Shown: positions 45,201 to 54,488, numbered from the stretch's first letter. The stretch is DNA of 64,000 nucleotides from Planctomycetaceae bacterium (GCA_002723275.1 PBNZ01000002.1:410884-474883); one strand, 5' to 3'. Translations and numbers: made by a program. Notes: generated from the letters alone by a model not told the origin.

Positions 45201-48200
45201 TCGCATTTCAATGATGGTTGGGGTTGGAGTGGCGCCGGCGGCGACCCGCTCTTTTCCCGCGATGCCTGGCATCGTAAGACCCAGGCCGCGATGGGACACA
45301 CTGCATCGCGTAGTACCAGCGTGCATCTGTATATTAACGGAGTCTATTGGGGACTCTATGACCCCACCGAGCGTCCTGACGCCTCCTTTAATGCGCAGCA
45401 TTCTGGTGGTGACAAAACAGAATGGGATGTCATGAATCATCGTGGCGTCGCTGACGGCCGGAGTGCTTCTTGGAGCACCATGCGATCGCTGGTTCGGGCC
45501 GTCGATAACGCCTCGAGTGCCTCTGCGAAGTGGGCAGCGTATCAGAAACTACAGGGCAACGATTCCGATGGTAACAACGATCCATCTCGTGAGAACTATT
45601 TGGACGTCGTGAACTACATCGACTATATGTTGCTGAGTTTCTACAGCGGCAACGATGATTGGCCCAACAACAACTGGTATGCTGCGCGGCGTCGTGGTCC
45701 GGAAAGCGAAGGATTTCAGTTCTTCGCCTGGGATAGTGAGATCTCGATGGATCTCAGCGATCGCACGCATCTCCGAGAGAATGTTGTTCGAGACACCAAT
45801 AACGCGAGCAACGGGGCTGCGGAACCTTATGGTTTCCTGAGGCGTTACGACGAATTCCAACTTGCCTTCGCGGATCGCGTGCACCGCCATTTCTTCAATG
45901 GTGGTTTGTTCTATGTTGATCCGGCGAATCCCAGTTGGGATCCGTTGCATCCGGAACGCAATGTACCCGCCTCAAGGTTTGTTGAGGTTTCAAACGTCGT
46001 GTCGCGAGCCATTGTGCCTGAGTCAGCGCGATGGGGAGACCAGCATCGGAGTCGACCGTACACTCGGAATGCTGAGTGGCAAAGTGAACTCGACAATATG
46101 TTGAGAGTTTTCTTCCCTCAACGAACCGGAATCGTGATGGGCCAGTTGCGTTCCTACGATCTTTATCCAAACACCGATGCGCCGGAATTTGAGGTCGACG
46201 GGGTGCGGCAGCATGGCGGTGCCGTTCCTGCCGGAGCACAACTCGGATTCACGAATCCGAACGGTGGTCAGGGAACTGTCTGGTTCACGACGGACGGTAG
46301 CGATCCTCGCCTGCCCGGTGGTGCGGTGAACACGACCAGCGCCACAAGGTTTGCCGGAGCTTTTCAACTCTCCAGCCCGGGAACGCTGAAAGCTCGTATT
46401 CAAAACGGCAATGAGTGGAGTGCTTTGACAGAGGCCTTCTTCGCATTCGATCAATCCGGGGTGCGCGTCTCAGAAGTCCACTTTAATCCAGCCGATCCAA
46501 GCCAAGCTGAACTCGCGATTAATCCCGACTTTGACAATGACGACTTTGAATTCGTGGAACTTGTCAATGTTGGAAGCACCACTGCCCAACTCGATGGAAT
46601 CCGGCTGGTCGATGGCATCCAATTCGATTTTGCGAATGTTGCAGCCAATCAGATCGGACCTGACGAGCGCGTTGTTCTTGTTCGTAATCTTGAGGCATTC
46701 TCGACGCGTTATAACGGCATCCTCGACTCCATCACGATTGCGGGACAATATGACGCGTCGTTGAGTAACGGTGGTGAGAGCGTACAAGCGATCTCGGCGC
46801 TGGGCGAACAGTTGTTCGAATTCGAGTACAGTGACAACTGGTTTGATCACACCGATGGTGGTGGATACTCGTTAACCGTTCGCACACCCGGTGGCGATAA
46901 TGCTGACTTGAATCAGGCAACGGCTTGGCGCCCAAGTAATCTGGTAGGCGGATCGCCGGGTAGTACTGATGCGGCCGTCGATCCCGACTCCTTGGCCATC
47001 AATGAACTGTTGGCGACGAGTGATGGAACGGGCTGGATTGAATTGCAGAACTTGACGTCCGCGTCGATCGACGTGAGCAACTGGTATCTGAGTGACTCGT
47101 CGGATGATTTGCAAAAGTATCAATTCGATACGGGAACCGTTATCCCGGGCAACGGTTATTTGATCGTCAATGAGGCGACGCAGTTTGGTCATCCGTCCGC
47201 GCAGACGCCCTTTGCACTGGGGAGCAGCGGTGGACGAATCTACTTGACCGGTGGGAACTCGAACGGACAACTGTTGGGTTATCGAGAGGACCAGCGGTAC
47301 ACCGCCGCAGAGGCCGGAACCGCTCTGGGTCGATACACCAAATCGACAGGTGCTACCGATTTTGTTCGTCTGCAAACCGAAACTTCCGGTGCAGCCAACA
47401 GTCAACCGATCGTGGGACCGATTGTGATCAACGAGATCATGTACCATCCCGAAGAAGGGAGTGTGGAATTCATCGAGTTATGGAACACGTCCGACGTATC
47501 CGTAACGCTCGGCGATGCACAGGGACGTTCATGGCGCATGCGCAGCGCTATCGACATCGACATGCCTGCCGATGCGGCGATTCCAGCTGACGGATTCGCA
47601 TTGCTGATCCAGCGTTCCGAGAATGGAAACCCGGCAATCGAGGAGGCTGCGTTCCGTCTCCGCAATAATGTGGATGCGTCCGTGCCGATCTGGATGTACT
47701 CGCCGACACCTCATGGCAGTCTCGATAACGATGGCGAGAAGATCTTTTTAGAAAAGCCTGTCGAGAATATGCCATCCGATGTTTACGCAATTATCGACTC
47801 GGTGAAGTACAACGATCGCAGTCCTTGGCCGATCGAAGCGGACGGCGGAGGATCTTCGTTGAGTCGTATTTCGGGAGCCGCCTATGGAAACGACGTTGCG
47901 AACTGGGGTGTCTCGACCCGAACCGGAACGCCGGGAAGCGATAACGCCTACCAGGATACTACTCCGCCAACGCGCCCCAGTGAATTGGTCGGTCGTATCG
48001 AAGATGAAGACACCGTTTCATTAGCATGGTCCGCAGCGAGCGATACCCAGAGTGGTATCGACCTTTATCGCATCTATCGCGATGGACAGGTCATCGGAAC
48101 TTCGGTCGTGACGCGATTCACCGGTGAATTGGAGTTTGCGTCAGACCAACCCAACCAATATCGAGTCGCCGCCGTGAATGGTGACGGTATTGAAGGTGCA

Positions 48201-49541
48201 ACCACCGTTGAGTTTGTCGACTTCAGTGTAAAGTCTGCTGATTTTCAGAGTGGTGCCGACGGTTACCGTGGGGCACGGGATGCCGAAATACGCGAAGCCG
48301 ATCCGGATAGCAATAGCGGTTTAACGGATACCGAATTGGAAGTCGATGGTGAGGACCGAGGATCGGAACTGGCGATTCTCATGCGATGGGACGACCTGAG
48401 CATACCTGAGAATGCAATCGTGGTCGGCGCGTCGATTTCACTCAACGTCACCAATCCAGGCGATGAATACTCGATCAACCGTGTGAGGAAAGATTGGAGT
48501 GAATCACAGGTTACTTGGAATGATGCCTCTGCCAATCGACCATGGCAGGTAGCCGGTGCACGAGGTTCGTCCGATCGTGGACCCCAGGTCGCCACTCTCA
48601 GCGGTGGGATCGGAATGGCCGATATCGAATTGAATGCTGCCGGTCTCGAAATGGTGCAGTCGTGGCTGAGTAATCCAGCGGATACGAATTTTGGAATCGT
48701 GATATCCAATCCGGGACAGTCCACCGACGGCGTTGATCTCTATTCCCGCGAGCATTCAACCGTCAACCAACGTCCAAAACTGAGCATCCTGTATTCACCG
48801 GTACCGATGCCCTCAAAACTTGGTGACTTCAACTTGGATGATGTGGTTGATAATAGCGACATCACGATGTTGTTGACGGCGATCCTGGCGGGTTCAATGG
48901 ATCCCGCCTTTAACGTTGACGGGAATGGGGATCTCGACAATCAAGACTACGATCATCTCATCCGAAATATCTTGCAGGTTCCCTACGGTGATGCCAATCT
49001 CGATCGACAATTCGATTCAGCAGATCTGGTAACCGTTTTCCAGGCGGGCGAGTATGAAGACGGAATTATGGTCAATTCGACTTGGGCGAGTGGCGATTGG
49101 AACGGTGACCGTGACTTCGACTCATCCGACCTCGTGAAGGCATTCCAGGAGGGCGCGTATGAGCAGCCAGCCGGATTTATTGCCGCGACGGTGGGGCAGT
49201 CTTCGACTGCGATTCCTGATGCTGGGCGACCCACGAACGCTGGTAGATTTGAGAATGTGATCGATCAACTTGCCGCTGCCGTGGCAAATCGCAGTGATCA
49301 ATCTGCCTCAACTCTGAACGACGAACAACTGAGGGACGAAGCCGTTCGCCAACTTCAGCAACAGTCGAGTGATCCCCATGCATATGCATTTGACGATGTT
49401 GCCTTAATCGACAGTCTGTTCCGAGAAACAGGTCAATCGAATGAACGCGTCTTAGAACCGTCGTCGTCATCCAGGTTGTTTGCCCTCTCCCTTGATTCGG
49501 ATCCGACTGACCGATCCGAATCGACGAAGAAGAGAATCTGA
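42270..49541 (+). CDS. Giant secreted protein: LEPR-XLL signal, lamin-tail domains, CotH kinase-like domain, dockerin module
   Basis: 2423 residues from the ATG at 42270 (TTG at 42246 is an alternative). The basic N-terminus ends in LPCSELLEPRKVLAAG, the LEPR-XLL signal of planctomycete surface proteins. Lamin-tail-like domains occur near residues 45-165, 223-330, 1400-1500, 1573-1680 and 1717-1830. Two chitobiase C-terminal-like modules (about 750-830 and 1323-1395) flank a CotH domain (about 876-1290) with GIRVHGGASRG, KNNLRLLFKEQYG, LYINGVYWGLYDPTERPD and FFAWDSEISM. An FN3-like domain (about 1897-1985), a DNRLRE-type domain (about 1988-2170) and four EF-hand loops ending in GDWNGDRDFDSSDLVKAFQ follow. 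CotH proteins are secreted kinases; activity here is unproven. Probably a surface adhesin or scaffold. Confidence 0.88.
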   Translation: MYSAFSRRRNNDAARVARSKDSHPSRRRRKRLPCSELLEPRKVLAAGPLISEFVAINDSTLADGDGVYSDWIEIHNPTSTSLSLGGWHLTDDRDDLERWPLPNINLDGGEYVVIFASGQDIDDYIDSKGNYHTNFRLDGGGGDLLLVEPDGVTYDSTFLDYPEQSSDISYGISIEGVSETLIESAGPLSYRVPTANDHPTTWTGVDFNDQQFIKEQTVAGAGLLITEINTGEDSRSIEIQNVSSAAIRTQGWTVAVNDAAAGPSSAAITVWNLADFVGAGEILYRTDEAGDEYWGAPIPWQLEGPGWAIILDDSGEVQDAVIWGYSAAQIATMRVDVGPFTNLVLADHWQGDGAAVGKKDGFATEPIEVGPGANMEEASGVDSAGTRLNVEPESVQKLQAGTYDVQNIAFASNSNGRGQLRAFLAVLTGGTNYETIWVSPATTPRSGDTIHDVAYLPGAQQFTLDRATDVYAGAWHDGDAKVRFSRTATVTNHDNSPTTPTAAGQTISGFSHGSLSDRTYAYHVTVGTGGSSSTSLSRVGSTDHDTNQNFVRGDTSSIGSQNSDSAALFGGLVPTIAGVGFGSGNLLLEDLIQTDVGASMLGNNASLWTRFEFNTTDLRNFDELILRVRYDDGFQAYLDGVPLVSRNAPPNLSFDSTATAERGLLDALLFEEIDVTDALSQLVAGDHVLAVHLLNASVNDTDLLLQPELLAAGERTAQFFEDATPGRASVGDGFNTVADTKFSVGRGFYETAFDVEISTATNGATIIYTLDGTAPEVAANGNIRNGSEYVAPINIGSTTTLRALAFKQGLRSSNVDTQTYLFLSDIVQQTRQSTISAGFPSNWGGRGSDYGLDPDVVGPNDDYNGVYAASIAEDLKSIPTLSLVLDIDDMFGSRGIYANSGSRGLAWEREVSAELIYPDGSEGFQVDAGIRVHGGASRGMARKNNLRLLFKEQYGTTKLDYPWFGEGVDRFDTVVLRSHFNDGWGWSGAGGDPLFSRDAWHRKTQAAMGHTASRSTSVHLYINGVYWGLYDPTERPDASFNAQHSGGDKTEWDVMNHRGVADGRSASWSTMRSLVRAVDNASSASAKWAAYQKLQGNDSDGNNDPSRENYLDVVNYIDYMLLSFYSGNDDWPNNNWYAARRRGPESEGFQFFAWDSEISMDLSDRTHLRENVVRDTNNASNGAAEPYGFLRRYDEFQLAFADRVHRHFFNGGLFYVDPANPSWDPLHPERNVPASRFVEVSNVVSRAIVPESARWGDQHRSRPYTRNAEWQSELDNMLRVFFPQRTGIVMGQLRSYDLYPNTDAPEFEVDGVRQHGGAVPAGAQLGFTNPNGGQGTVWFTTDGSDPRLPGGAVNTTSATRFAGAFQLSSPGTLKARIQNGNEWSALTEAFFAFDQSGVRVSEVHFNPADPSQAELAINPDFDNDDFEFVELVNVGSTTAQLDGIRLVDGIQFDFANVAANQIGPDERVVLVRNLEAFSTRYNGILDSITIAGQYDASLSNGGESVQAISALGEQLFEFEYSDNWFDHTDGGGYSLTVRTPGGDNADLNQATAWRPSNLVGGSPGSTDAAVDPDSLAINELLATSDGTGWIELQNLTSASIDVSNWYLSDSSDDLQKYQFDTGTVIPGNGYLIVNEATQFGHPSAQTPFALGSSGGRIYLTGGNSNGQLLGYREDQRYTAAEAGTALGRYTKSTGATDFVRLQTETSGAANSQPIVGPIVINEIMYHPEEGSVEFIELWNTSDVSVTLGDAQGRSWRMRSAIDIDMPADAAIPADGFALLIQRSENGNPAIEEAAFRLRNNVDASVPIWMYSPTPHGSLDNDGEKIFLEKPVENMPSDVYAIIDSVKYNDRSPWPIEADGGGSSLSRISGAAYGNDVANWGVSTRTGTPGSDNAYQDTTPPTRPSELVGRIEDEDTVSLAWSAASDTQSGIDLYRIYRDGQVIGTSVVTRFTGELEFASDQPNQYRVAAVNGDGIEGATTVEFVDFSVKSADFQSGADGYRGARDAEIREADPDSNSGLTDTELEVDGEDRGSELAILMRWDDLSIPENAIVVGASISLNVTNPGDEYSINRVRKDWSESQVTWNDASANRPWQVAGARGSSDRGPQVATLSGGIGMADIELNAAGLEMVQSWLSNPADTNFGIVISNPGQSTDGVDLYSREHSTVNQRPKLSILYSPVPMPSKLGDFNLDDVVDNSDITMLLTAILAGSMDPAFNVDGNGDLDNQDYDHLIRNILQVPYGDANLDRQFDSADLVTVFQAGEYEDGIMVNSTWASGDWNGDRDFDSSDLVKAFQEGAYEQPAGFIAATVGQSSTAIPDAGRPTNAGRFENVIDQLAAAVANRSDQSASTLNDEQLRDEAVRQLQQQSSDPHAYAFDDVALIDSLFRETGQSNERVLEPSSSSRLFALSLDSDPTDRSESTKKRI

Positions 49542-49758
49542 ATAAGCTGTATCGATTTTGTCACATCGTGGCAAGTGTACAGAATTGATTACGGCTTGTC
49601 GTTGCAATGTAATGGCGTTCAGATGCGAGTTGACCAACGATCATCTTTCGTTGATTGTTTCAGTCATTAACATTTCTATTCACTCTCGACTTCCGTTAAG
49701 ATAGCGAACAGCAACCTTTGGCTGGAAAACAGGTTGCTGCCTTAAGGGACGGCCGTCG

Positions 49759-51030
49759 ATGATGAAACTGACCTTCAATACGCTAATCGGGATCAGTGTC
49801 ATACTGTTTTCGGTACGCGCAACGGCTCAGGAACCTGATACTTCGACCGATTCCCCACAGTTCTTTGTGCAGACGTTTTGTGTCGATTGTCACAATGAAC
49901 AAGAGCAGAATGGGGAGATTGATCTGCAGCCCTTTTCGCAGGCTCCTGCCAAGGTAGACACACAGCAGTTGCTCTCCGTTTACGATCAAATCAATCTGGG
50001 ACAGATGCCCCCGCCGGATGCAGACCAACCAACGGTTGCTGAACGCGCTAAGATGCTGGGGTCACTGGAAAGACTCATTCAGGGAAGTGGAGTGGTTATC
50101 GTCGATAAGAGGTTGCATCCTGGCTACGGAAATTACGTTGACCATGATAGTCTTTTTGAAGCCCATTTGAACGATCCATTGTCGGCAACAACAGCTCGAA
50201 TCTGGAGATATAGCCCGGAATCGTTTTCGGCACGAGTTAACCGAATCGTGGGGCGAGATGTAATCAAGTTTGTTCCCGTTGCGACCTTTCCAGTTCCTCA
50301 GAAAGGGTTGAAGCATCCGGCGTTTCCGTACAAAGGGCCAGCTCACACCGCAAAGGATTACGCCCAGATCCATGACTTTGGTTTGACCGAGACGGAGTTA
50401 CTGATCGGCCTTGCCGAAGAACTGGCCGAGGCACAGCTCTCCTCGGGAAGTTTGCGAGAGTACCAAAGCCTGGCAGCCGGAGACGCGCAGTGGAATAAGA
50501 TTCTCGACGAGCATTTTCAGAAGCTCTACAGCCGAAATGCGAACGAGGCGGAAAAACAGTCACTGTTCGATCTTCAGCAGAAGGTGGTAGCCGTTGCCCC
50601 AATCGAGCGAGCGAATCAGACGATGATCGCCGCTACCTACCTGCGACCCGAGTCGTTGTTTCGGTTCGAGATCGGTGATCAGTCTTCTGTCGCGAGTGGC
50701 CGAGCCGTTTTGACACCGCTGGAATATGCTTACGCAGTCGGGTTTGCGCTCAATCGTACCGGTCCGACTTCCGAACTTGTGCAAGCTTTGGAAGGTTATG
50801 AAGAAAAAGACAATTCTGAGTTAAAGGAACTGATTCGTCCGTACCTGCTAACCGATGCCGCCCATCAACGGATGATGCGGTTCATGGATGAGTATTTTGA
50901 GTATGGAAATGCGGCTTACGTCTTCAAAGATAGACATCATCGCCGCTACCGACCTGGTTGGATGATTGAGGATGTGGAAAAATTTGTTGCTCGTATCATC
51001 CAGTCATCCAGGAAGATCGAGACGTTCTGA
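49759..51030 (+). CDS. DUF1592-type cytochrome, N-terminal part of a frameshifted gene
   Basis: 423 residues with a signal peptide and CVDCH at 41-45, then cytochrome and DUF1592-like regions (LTPLEYAYAVGFALNRTGPT, RMMRFMDEYFEYGN). The frame ends at TGA 51028-51030 just after KFVARIIQ, followed by an off-frame tail (SSRKIETF). The family sequence resumes in the +2 frame as QEDRDVLKQLLTSREYNVRG. The break is at a perfect 8-bp tandem duplication (50996-51011). Removing one copy restores a single frame of about 673 residues from 49759 to 51785. It heads the second DUF1592/DUF1552 operon. Either a recent inactivating mutation, a reversible slippage site or an assembly error. Confidence 0.82.
   Translation: MMKLTFNTLIGISVILFSVRATAQEPDTSTDSPQFFVQTFCVDCHNEQEQNGEIDLQPFSQAPAKVDTQQLLSVYDQINLGQMPPPDADQPTVAERAKMLGSLERLIQGSGVVIVDKRLHPGYGNYVDHDSLFEAHLNDPLSATTARIWRYSPESFSARVNRIVGRDVIKFVPVATFPVPQKGLKHPAFPYKGPAHTAKDYAQIHDFGLTETELLIGLAEELAEAQLSSGSLREYQSLAAGDAQWNKILDEHFQKLYSRNANEAEKQSLFDLQQKVVAVAPIERANQTMIAATYLRPESLFRFEIGDQSSVASGRAVLTPLEYAYAVGFALNRTGPTSELVQALEGYEEKDNSELKELIRPYLLTDAAHQRMMRFMDEYFEYGNAAYVFKDRHHRRYRPGWMIEDVEKFVARIIQSSRKIETF
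50996..51011 (+). repeat. 8-bp perfect tandem duplication causing a frameshift
   Basis: TCATCCAG occurs twice back to back (50996-51003 and 51004-51011). Eight is not a multiple of three, so it shifts the frame exactly where the two halves of the DUF1592-type gene part. Confidence 0.85.
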
Positions 51031-51035
51031 AGCAG

Positions 51036-51785
51036 TTGCTCACATCGAGAGAATACAATGTGAGGGGTGCCTTCAATACGAATTTTGCGCCGAAGTGGTT
51101 TCAAGACGAAACGAATGGGCATCTCTTCTACCACGAATGTTACAACCTCGCGAAGGAAGATATTGGCAAGGATCCCGAGTGGCGCGTCCTGCCGCAAGAA
51201 CGTGCCGGCGTGCTTTGCCACCCGGCTTGGCTGATTGCCTTCTCGGACAACACCAGAAACCATGCGATTCAACGGGGCCGCTGGATCCAGACAAAGCTTC
51301 TGGGAGGAGTGATTCCTGACACGCCGGTCGAAGTCGACGCAAGGTTTCCCGAGGATCCCGCATTGACCCTCCGTGAAAAAATGAAAGTTGTACGGCAGGA
51401 AGATTGTTGGGGCTGCCATCAACGGATGGATCCGTTGGGACTGCCCTTCGAGCAATTTGATCTGTGGGGTCGACATCGAACTCAAGAACTTGATCGACCC
51501 GTGAATACGACGGGCGTATTGCATGGTGAACCGGTCAAAGATCCCATTGAGTTGTTGGATCGTCTGGCCGATTCAAAACGTGTGCACCAGGTGTTTTTGC
51601 GTCATACTTTCCGCTTCTTTTGCGGACGTAATGAAACTCTAGCCGATGCTCCAACATTAAGAGATATGGAGGCTGCCTACCACGAAAACGAGGGCAGTCT
51701 GAATGAATCTCTGTTGGAGTTGTTGGTTTCCGATTCGTTTATTCAGCGTCAGGGTTCACCTCCCAAGAATGAGTCAAGTCGATGA
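51036..51785 (+). CDS. DUF1588/DUF1585 part of the frameshifted cytochrome gene
   Basis: 249 residues counted from a TTG that is probably not a true start. The sequence continues the broken gene: LTSREYNVRG, then AGVLCHPAWLIAFSDNTRNH, GRWIQTKLLGG, a CWGCH haem site in EDCWGCHQRMDPLGLPFEQF (DUF1588), and VHQVFLRHTFRFFCGRNET, with a terminal DUF1585 helix pair. It lacks a signal peptide and so could not be exported on its own. Its stop overlaps the DUF1552 start (51782) by four bases, which argues that the broken gene was recently functional, because the coupling is preserved. Reading the two halves together gives the normal family architecture, without the acidic coiled coil of the paralogue at 19.9 kb. 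Confidence 0.8.
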   Translation: MLTSREYNVRGAFNTNFAPKWFQDETNGHLFYHECYNLAKEDIGKDPEWRVLPQERAGVLCHPAWLIAFSDNTRNHAIQRGRWIQTKLLGGVIPDTPVEVDARFPEDPALTLREKMKVVRQEDCWGCHQRMDPLGLPFEQFDLWGRHRTQELDRPVNTTGVLHGEPVKDPIELLDRLADSKRVHQVFLRHTFRFFCGRNETLADAPTLRDMEAAYHENEGSLNESLLELLVSDSFIQRQGSPPKNESSR

Positions 51786-53188
51786 AACAAAAACCTAATC
51801 AACAGCAGAAGACTTTAGCCGGTCGTCCTGGGTTTCTCACTCGCAAAGAGTTTCTGCGAGGTGTCAGTCTTTCGGCGGCTGGATCGGTATTGCTGAATCC
51901 GTTGATTGGAAGACTTCATGCTGAGGTCGAAGGCCGCCAACAGCCGACTCGCTTTTTATTCGTGCTAGAAGGCAACGGTTGTCCGCCAAATCAGGTGCAC
52001 CCGACCAACCTGACGCTCACGCCCATGGGTGAGCGCAAGCAAACGGTTGAGGAGAGGATCGATCCAAACTATCTCCCTGTCGCTCTCCAGCCGGTGTCGG
52101 ACTACGTCAATCGGATGTTGATCCTGCAGGGTATCTCGGGTCGCATTTGTGGCGGTGGTCATTCGACCTATTTTGGAGCCTTGGGTTGCTTTAACACGCG
52201 AGAAGGAAAGCACATTCTTGGACCAACACTGGACTATGAATTAGGCCGCCAGCATGCGACGCTGTTCCAAAATATCGTGTTGGGAATTTCGCAAAGGGCG
52301 AATCTGGATATCGTGTTCAACTGTTCTGCGTCGGGATCCAACAGTCCGATCGCGACGATCTGTAATCCGGTAACCGCTTACAAACGCATGTTTGCCGCGA
52401 TCGGCGATCAAAAAAACCTCGCCGTCAAAACCCAGTTGTTGGACTATGTGAAGGATGATATTCGAACGGTTCAGAATCGCTTAGGTTCGGTGGAAAAGGA
52501 AAAGTTGGATCGCTACCTTGCATCCTACGAGCAGATCGGACATCGGCATTCCGCCATTGCGGATCTGGATCCGACGGTGAAGAGCCGAGTTACGCCACTG
52601 ACGGACAAGTATCGTTCTAGTAATCCGGTGGATCGACTTGAGTGTCATTTTGAAATGGCGACGTCTGCTTTGGTAAGTGGCCTGACTCATGTCGCAACCA
52701 TCGCCTCCGGTGTTGGTCATCAGGACTTTTCCATCGTGTTTGACAAATTGGGAGTGGGGTTGGAAAAACATTCCATTGGTCACGCACTCTACAACCAGGA
52801 GGCGATTGCCATCGAAGCCTCCCAAAAGATTCGAACCTTCCATTTCGAGTTGATTGCACGAACCTTGAAGAAGTTGGAGAGTATTCCGGAGGGATCCGGC
52901 ACGATGCTCGATAACACGGTGATTGTGTATCTGAGCGATGCGGCCAATGAACACCATACGAAGTGTATGGAGTGGCCTTACGTGATGATTGGTGGGAGTC
53001 CTCGTTTGAAATTGGGTGGCCGATGTCTCACGTATTCGGACGTTGATCGCCGCGGCCATCGGACGGTCAATACGATTCACAATACGTTGCTCCATGCGTC
53101 GGGGCGAGCTGTGAATGACTTTGGTCTGAAGATTCCTGGTTTGGAAGAAGGGATTCAGGAAGGCCCCCTCAGCGAAGTTCTTATTTAG
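51782..53188 (+). CDS. DUF1552 protein of the second cytochrome operon
   Basis: 468 residues. The ATG overlaps the previous stop by four bases. The N-terminus FLTRKEFLRGVSLSAAGSVL is a twin-arginine-like region with R-K in place of R-R. The DUF1552 body includes RFLFVLEGNGCPPNQVHP, LQGISGRICGGGHSTYFGAL, LECHFEMATSALVSGLTHVA and VIVYLSDAANEHHTKCMEW. Compared with the copy at 22.6 kb it has the same order of motifs but is clearly diverged, so the two operons are old paralogues. Loss of the cytochrome partner by frameshift would leave this protein without its usual mate, unless it can use the other copy. The DUF1080-like gene follows after 9 bp and is likely in the same transcript. Confidence 0.86.
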   Translation: MKQKPNQQQKTLAGRPGFLTRKEFLRGVSLSAAGSVLLNPLIGRLHAEVEGRQQPTRFLFVLEGNGCPPNQVHPTNLTLTPMGERKQTVEERIDPNYLPVALQPVSDYVNRMLILQGISGRICGGGHSTYFGALGCFNTREGKHILGPTLDYELGRQHATLFQNIVLGISQRANLDIVFNCSASGSNSPIATICNPVTAYKRMFAAIGDQKNLAVKTQLLDYVKDDIRTVQNRLGSVEKEKLDRYLASYEQIGHRHSAIADLDPTVKSRVTPLTDKYRSSNPVDRLECHFEMATSALVSGLTHVATIASGVGHQDFSIVFDKLGVGLEKHSIGHALYNQEAIAIEASQKIRTFHFELIARTLKKLESIPEGSGTMLDNTVIVYLSDAANEHHTKCMEWPYVMIGGSPRLKLGGRCLTYSDVDRRGHRTVNTIHNTLLHASGRAVNDFGLKIPGLEEGIQEGPLSEVLI

Positions 53189-53197
53189 CCGAGTGCG

Positions 53198-54328
53198 ATG
53201 ATGCCACGTTATCTCCTCACTGCAGTTGCCTTATGCGGTCTCCTGGGTGCGATGAACCCCGCGCGAGCCGATAAACCGTTAGTGTGGCGGAATGGGATTC
53301 ATGGGCGGGAATTCTCTGAGGTTGGTCGACTCTACCTCGGACGCGACAAGCTCCTTCATTTCAGGACCAATCAGCGAATCTATTACTTCTCCCACATGTA
53401 TTACATTGGGGATGCATTGCGTAAGGCACAAGTGGTGGTGGATGGAAAGATCGTCTATGACAAACCGATCCGGATCAGCGGGAATTATTCCAAGGCAGGT
53501 GCAGTCTATAACTTTATCGAAGAGCCGGCTTTGCGCGGAAGCCAAATTGTCTGGATTGATGGCGTTGAAAAGGTTGACCTTTCTGCGAATCCGTCGAAGG
53601 TAACTTCGCTATTCGATGGCGAGAGTCTAGCGGGATGGTCGCTCGTGCCCTTGGCCTCTAAGATGCCGGCTTGGAAAGTTGTGGATCAAGTGATTGCTTC
53701 TGTCGATTCGCCGGACCGCGGTGAGGTGACGTTGTTGAGTGAGCCGAGCTTTAGCGATTTTGAACTCTCCTTTGAATATCGTTCTTCGTGGGATGTGTCT
53801 GCCAGCCTTCTGCTTCGCGCGAATCAAGCGGGTGACGGGATCGCGATCAGTCTCGATCATATGGATGATGGCATTGTGGGTTTTCCCAAGTCGGCTACGG
53901 GGGCGTCTCGACCGTACGTGGTCATTGAAACTCGTGAGCAACGTGGTGTTGGCGCGACGCTGCATGAACACATTCAATTCGATGGCATTGTGAATTATGA
54001 CGGCGTATCTGAAGACAATTTGCTCGAATGTTGCAAGCTCACTGAGTTTCTGAATGAATGGGATGGGGCTTACTGGAACCTTGTCAAAGTACGGTGCGTA
54101 GGAGCTGATCCCGAGATAACCGTGTGGATCAACGGATTCCAGATCAATCGATTCAAAGCAAGTTCTGTTTCGATGCAACAAGAAAAGCCTGATCATTTGG
54201 GCGCCATCAAGAATTTTGTCGTCCATCCCTCGGGCCGTATTGGGTTTTCGGTTCACTCAAAACGGTCAGTCAACACGGACTTTTTGCTACGAGAGCTGCG
54301 TGTCACAAAGGTCGAATCGATTGACTGA
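53198..54328 (+). CDS. Secreted DUF1080 (concanavalin-like) domain protein
   Basis: 376 residues with a signal peptide (1 to about 24; ATG at 53201 is also possible). Residues 25-145 are an unassigned N-terminal beta domain with GREFSEVGRLYLGRDKLLHF. From about residue 147 the DUF1080 signature appears: SLFDGESLAGWSLV, WKVVDQVIASVDSPDRGEV, SDFELSFEYRSSWDVSASLL, and a terminal GRIGFSVHSKRSVNTDFLLR strand in place of the usual G-x-I-x-L-Q. DUF1080 members include 3-keto-glycoside hydrolases and simple binding proteins. It is nine bases after the DUF1552 gene, so it belongs to this operon; the first operon has no such gene. It may bind or cleave an oxidised disaccharide. Confidence 0.8.
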   Translation: MMPRYLLTAVALCGLLGAMNPARADKPLVWRNGIHGREFSEVGRLYLGRDKLLHFRTNQRIYYFSHMYYIGDALRKAQVVVDGKIVYDKPIRISGNYSKAGAVYNFIEEPALRGSQIVWIDGVEKVDLSANPSKVTSLFDGESLAGWSLVPLASKMPAWKVVDQVIASVDSPDRGEVTLLSEPSFSDFELSFEYRSSWDVSASLLLRANQAGDGIAISLDHMDDGIVGFPKSATGASRPYVVIETREQRGVGATLHEHIQFDGIVNYDGVSEDNLLECCKLTEFLNEWDGAYWNLVKVRCVGADPEITVWINGFQINRFKASSVSMQQEKPDHLGAIKNFVVHPSGRIGFSVHSKRSVNTDFLLRELRVTKVESID

Positions 54329-54488
54329 TCGATTGGCAGCACCCGGAAATCCCCTCGCTGAAACCACAAATGCGAGGACGGCTCAATCGTCATTGAGTCA
54401 TTGCGATCGATCTTTTCAAGCGATTACGACGAAGCACATTGTTGTGTGAGGCATTGGTGCTTGCAGATTTCAACTGAGGAGAGGAAAC

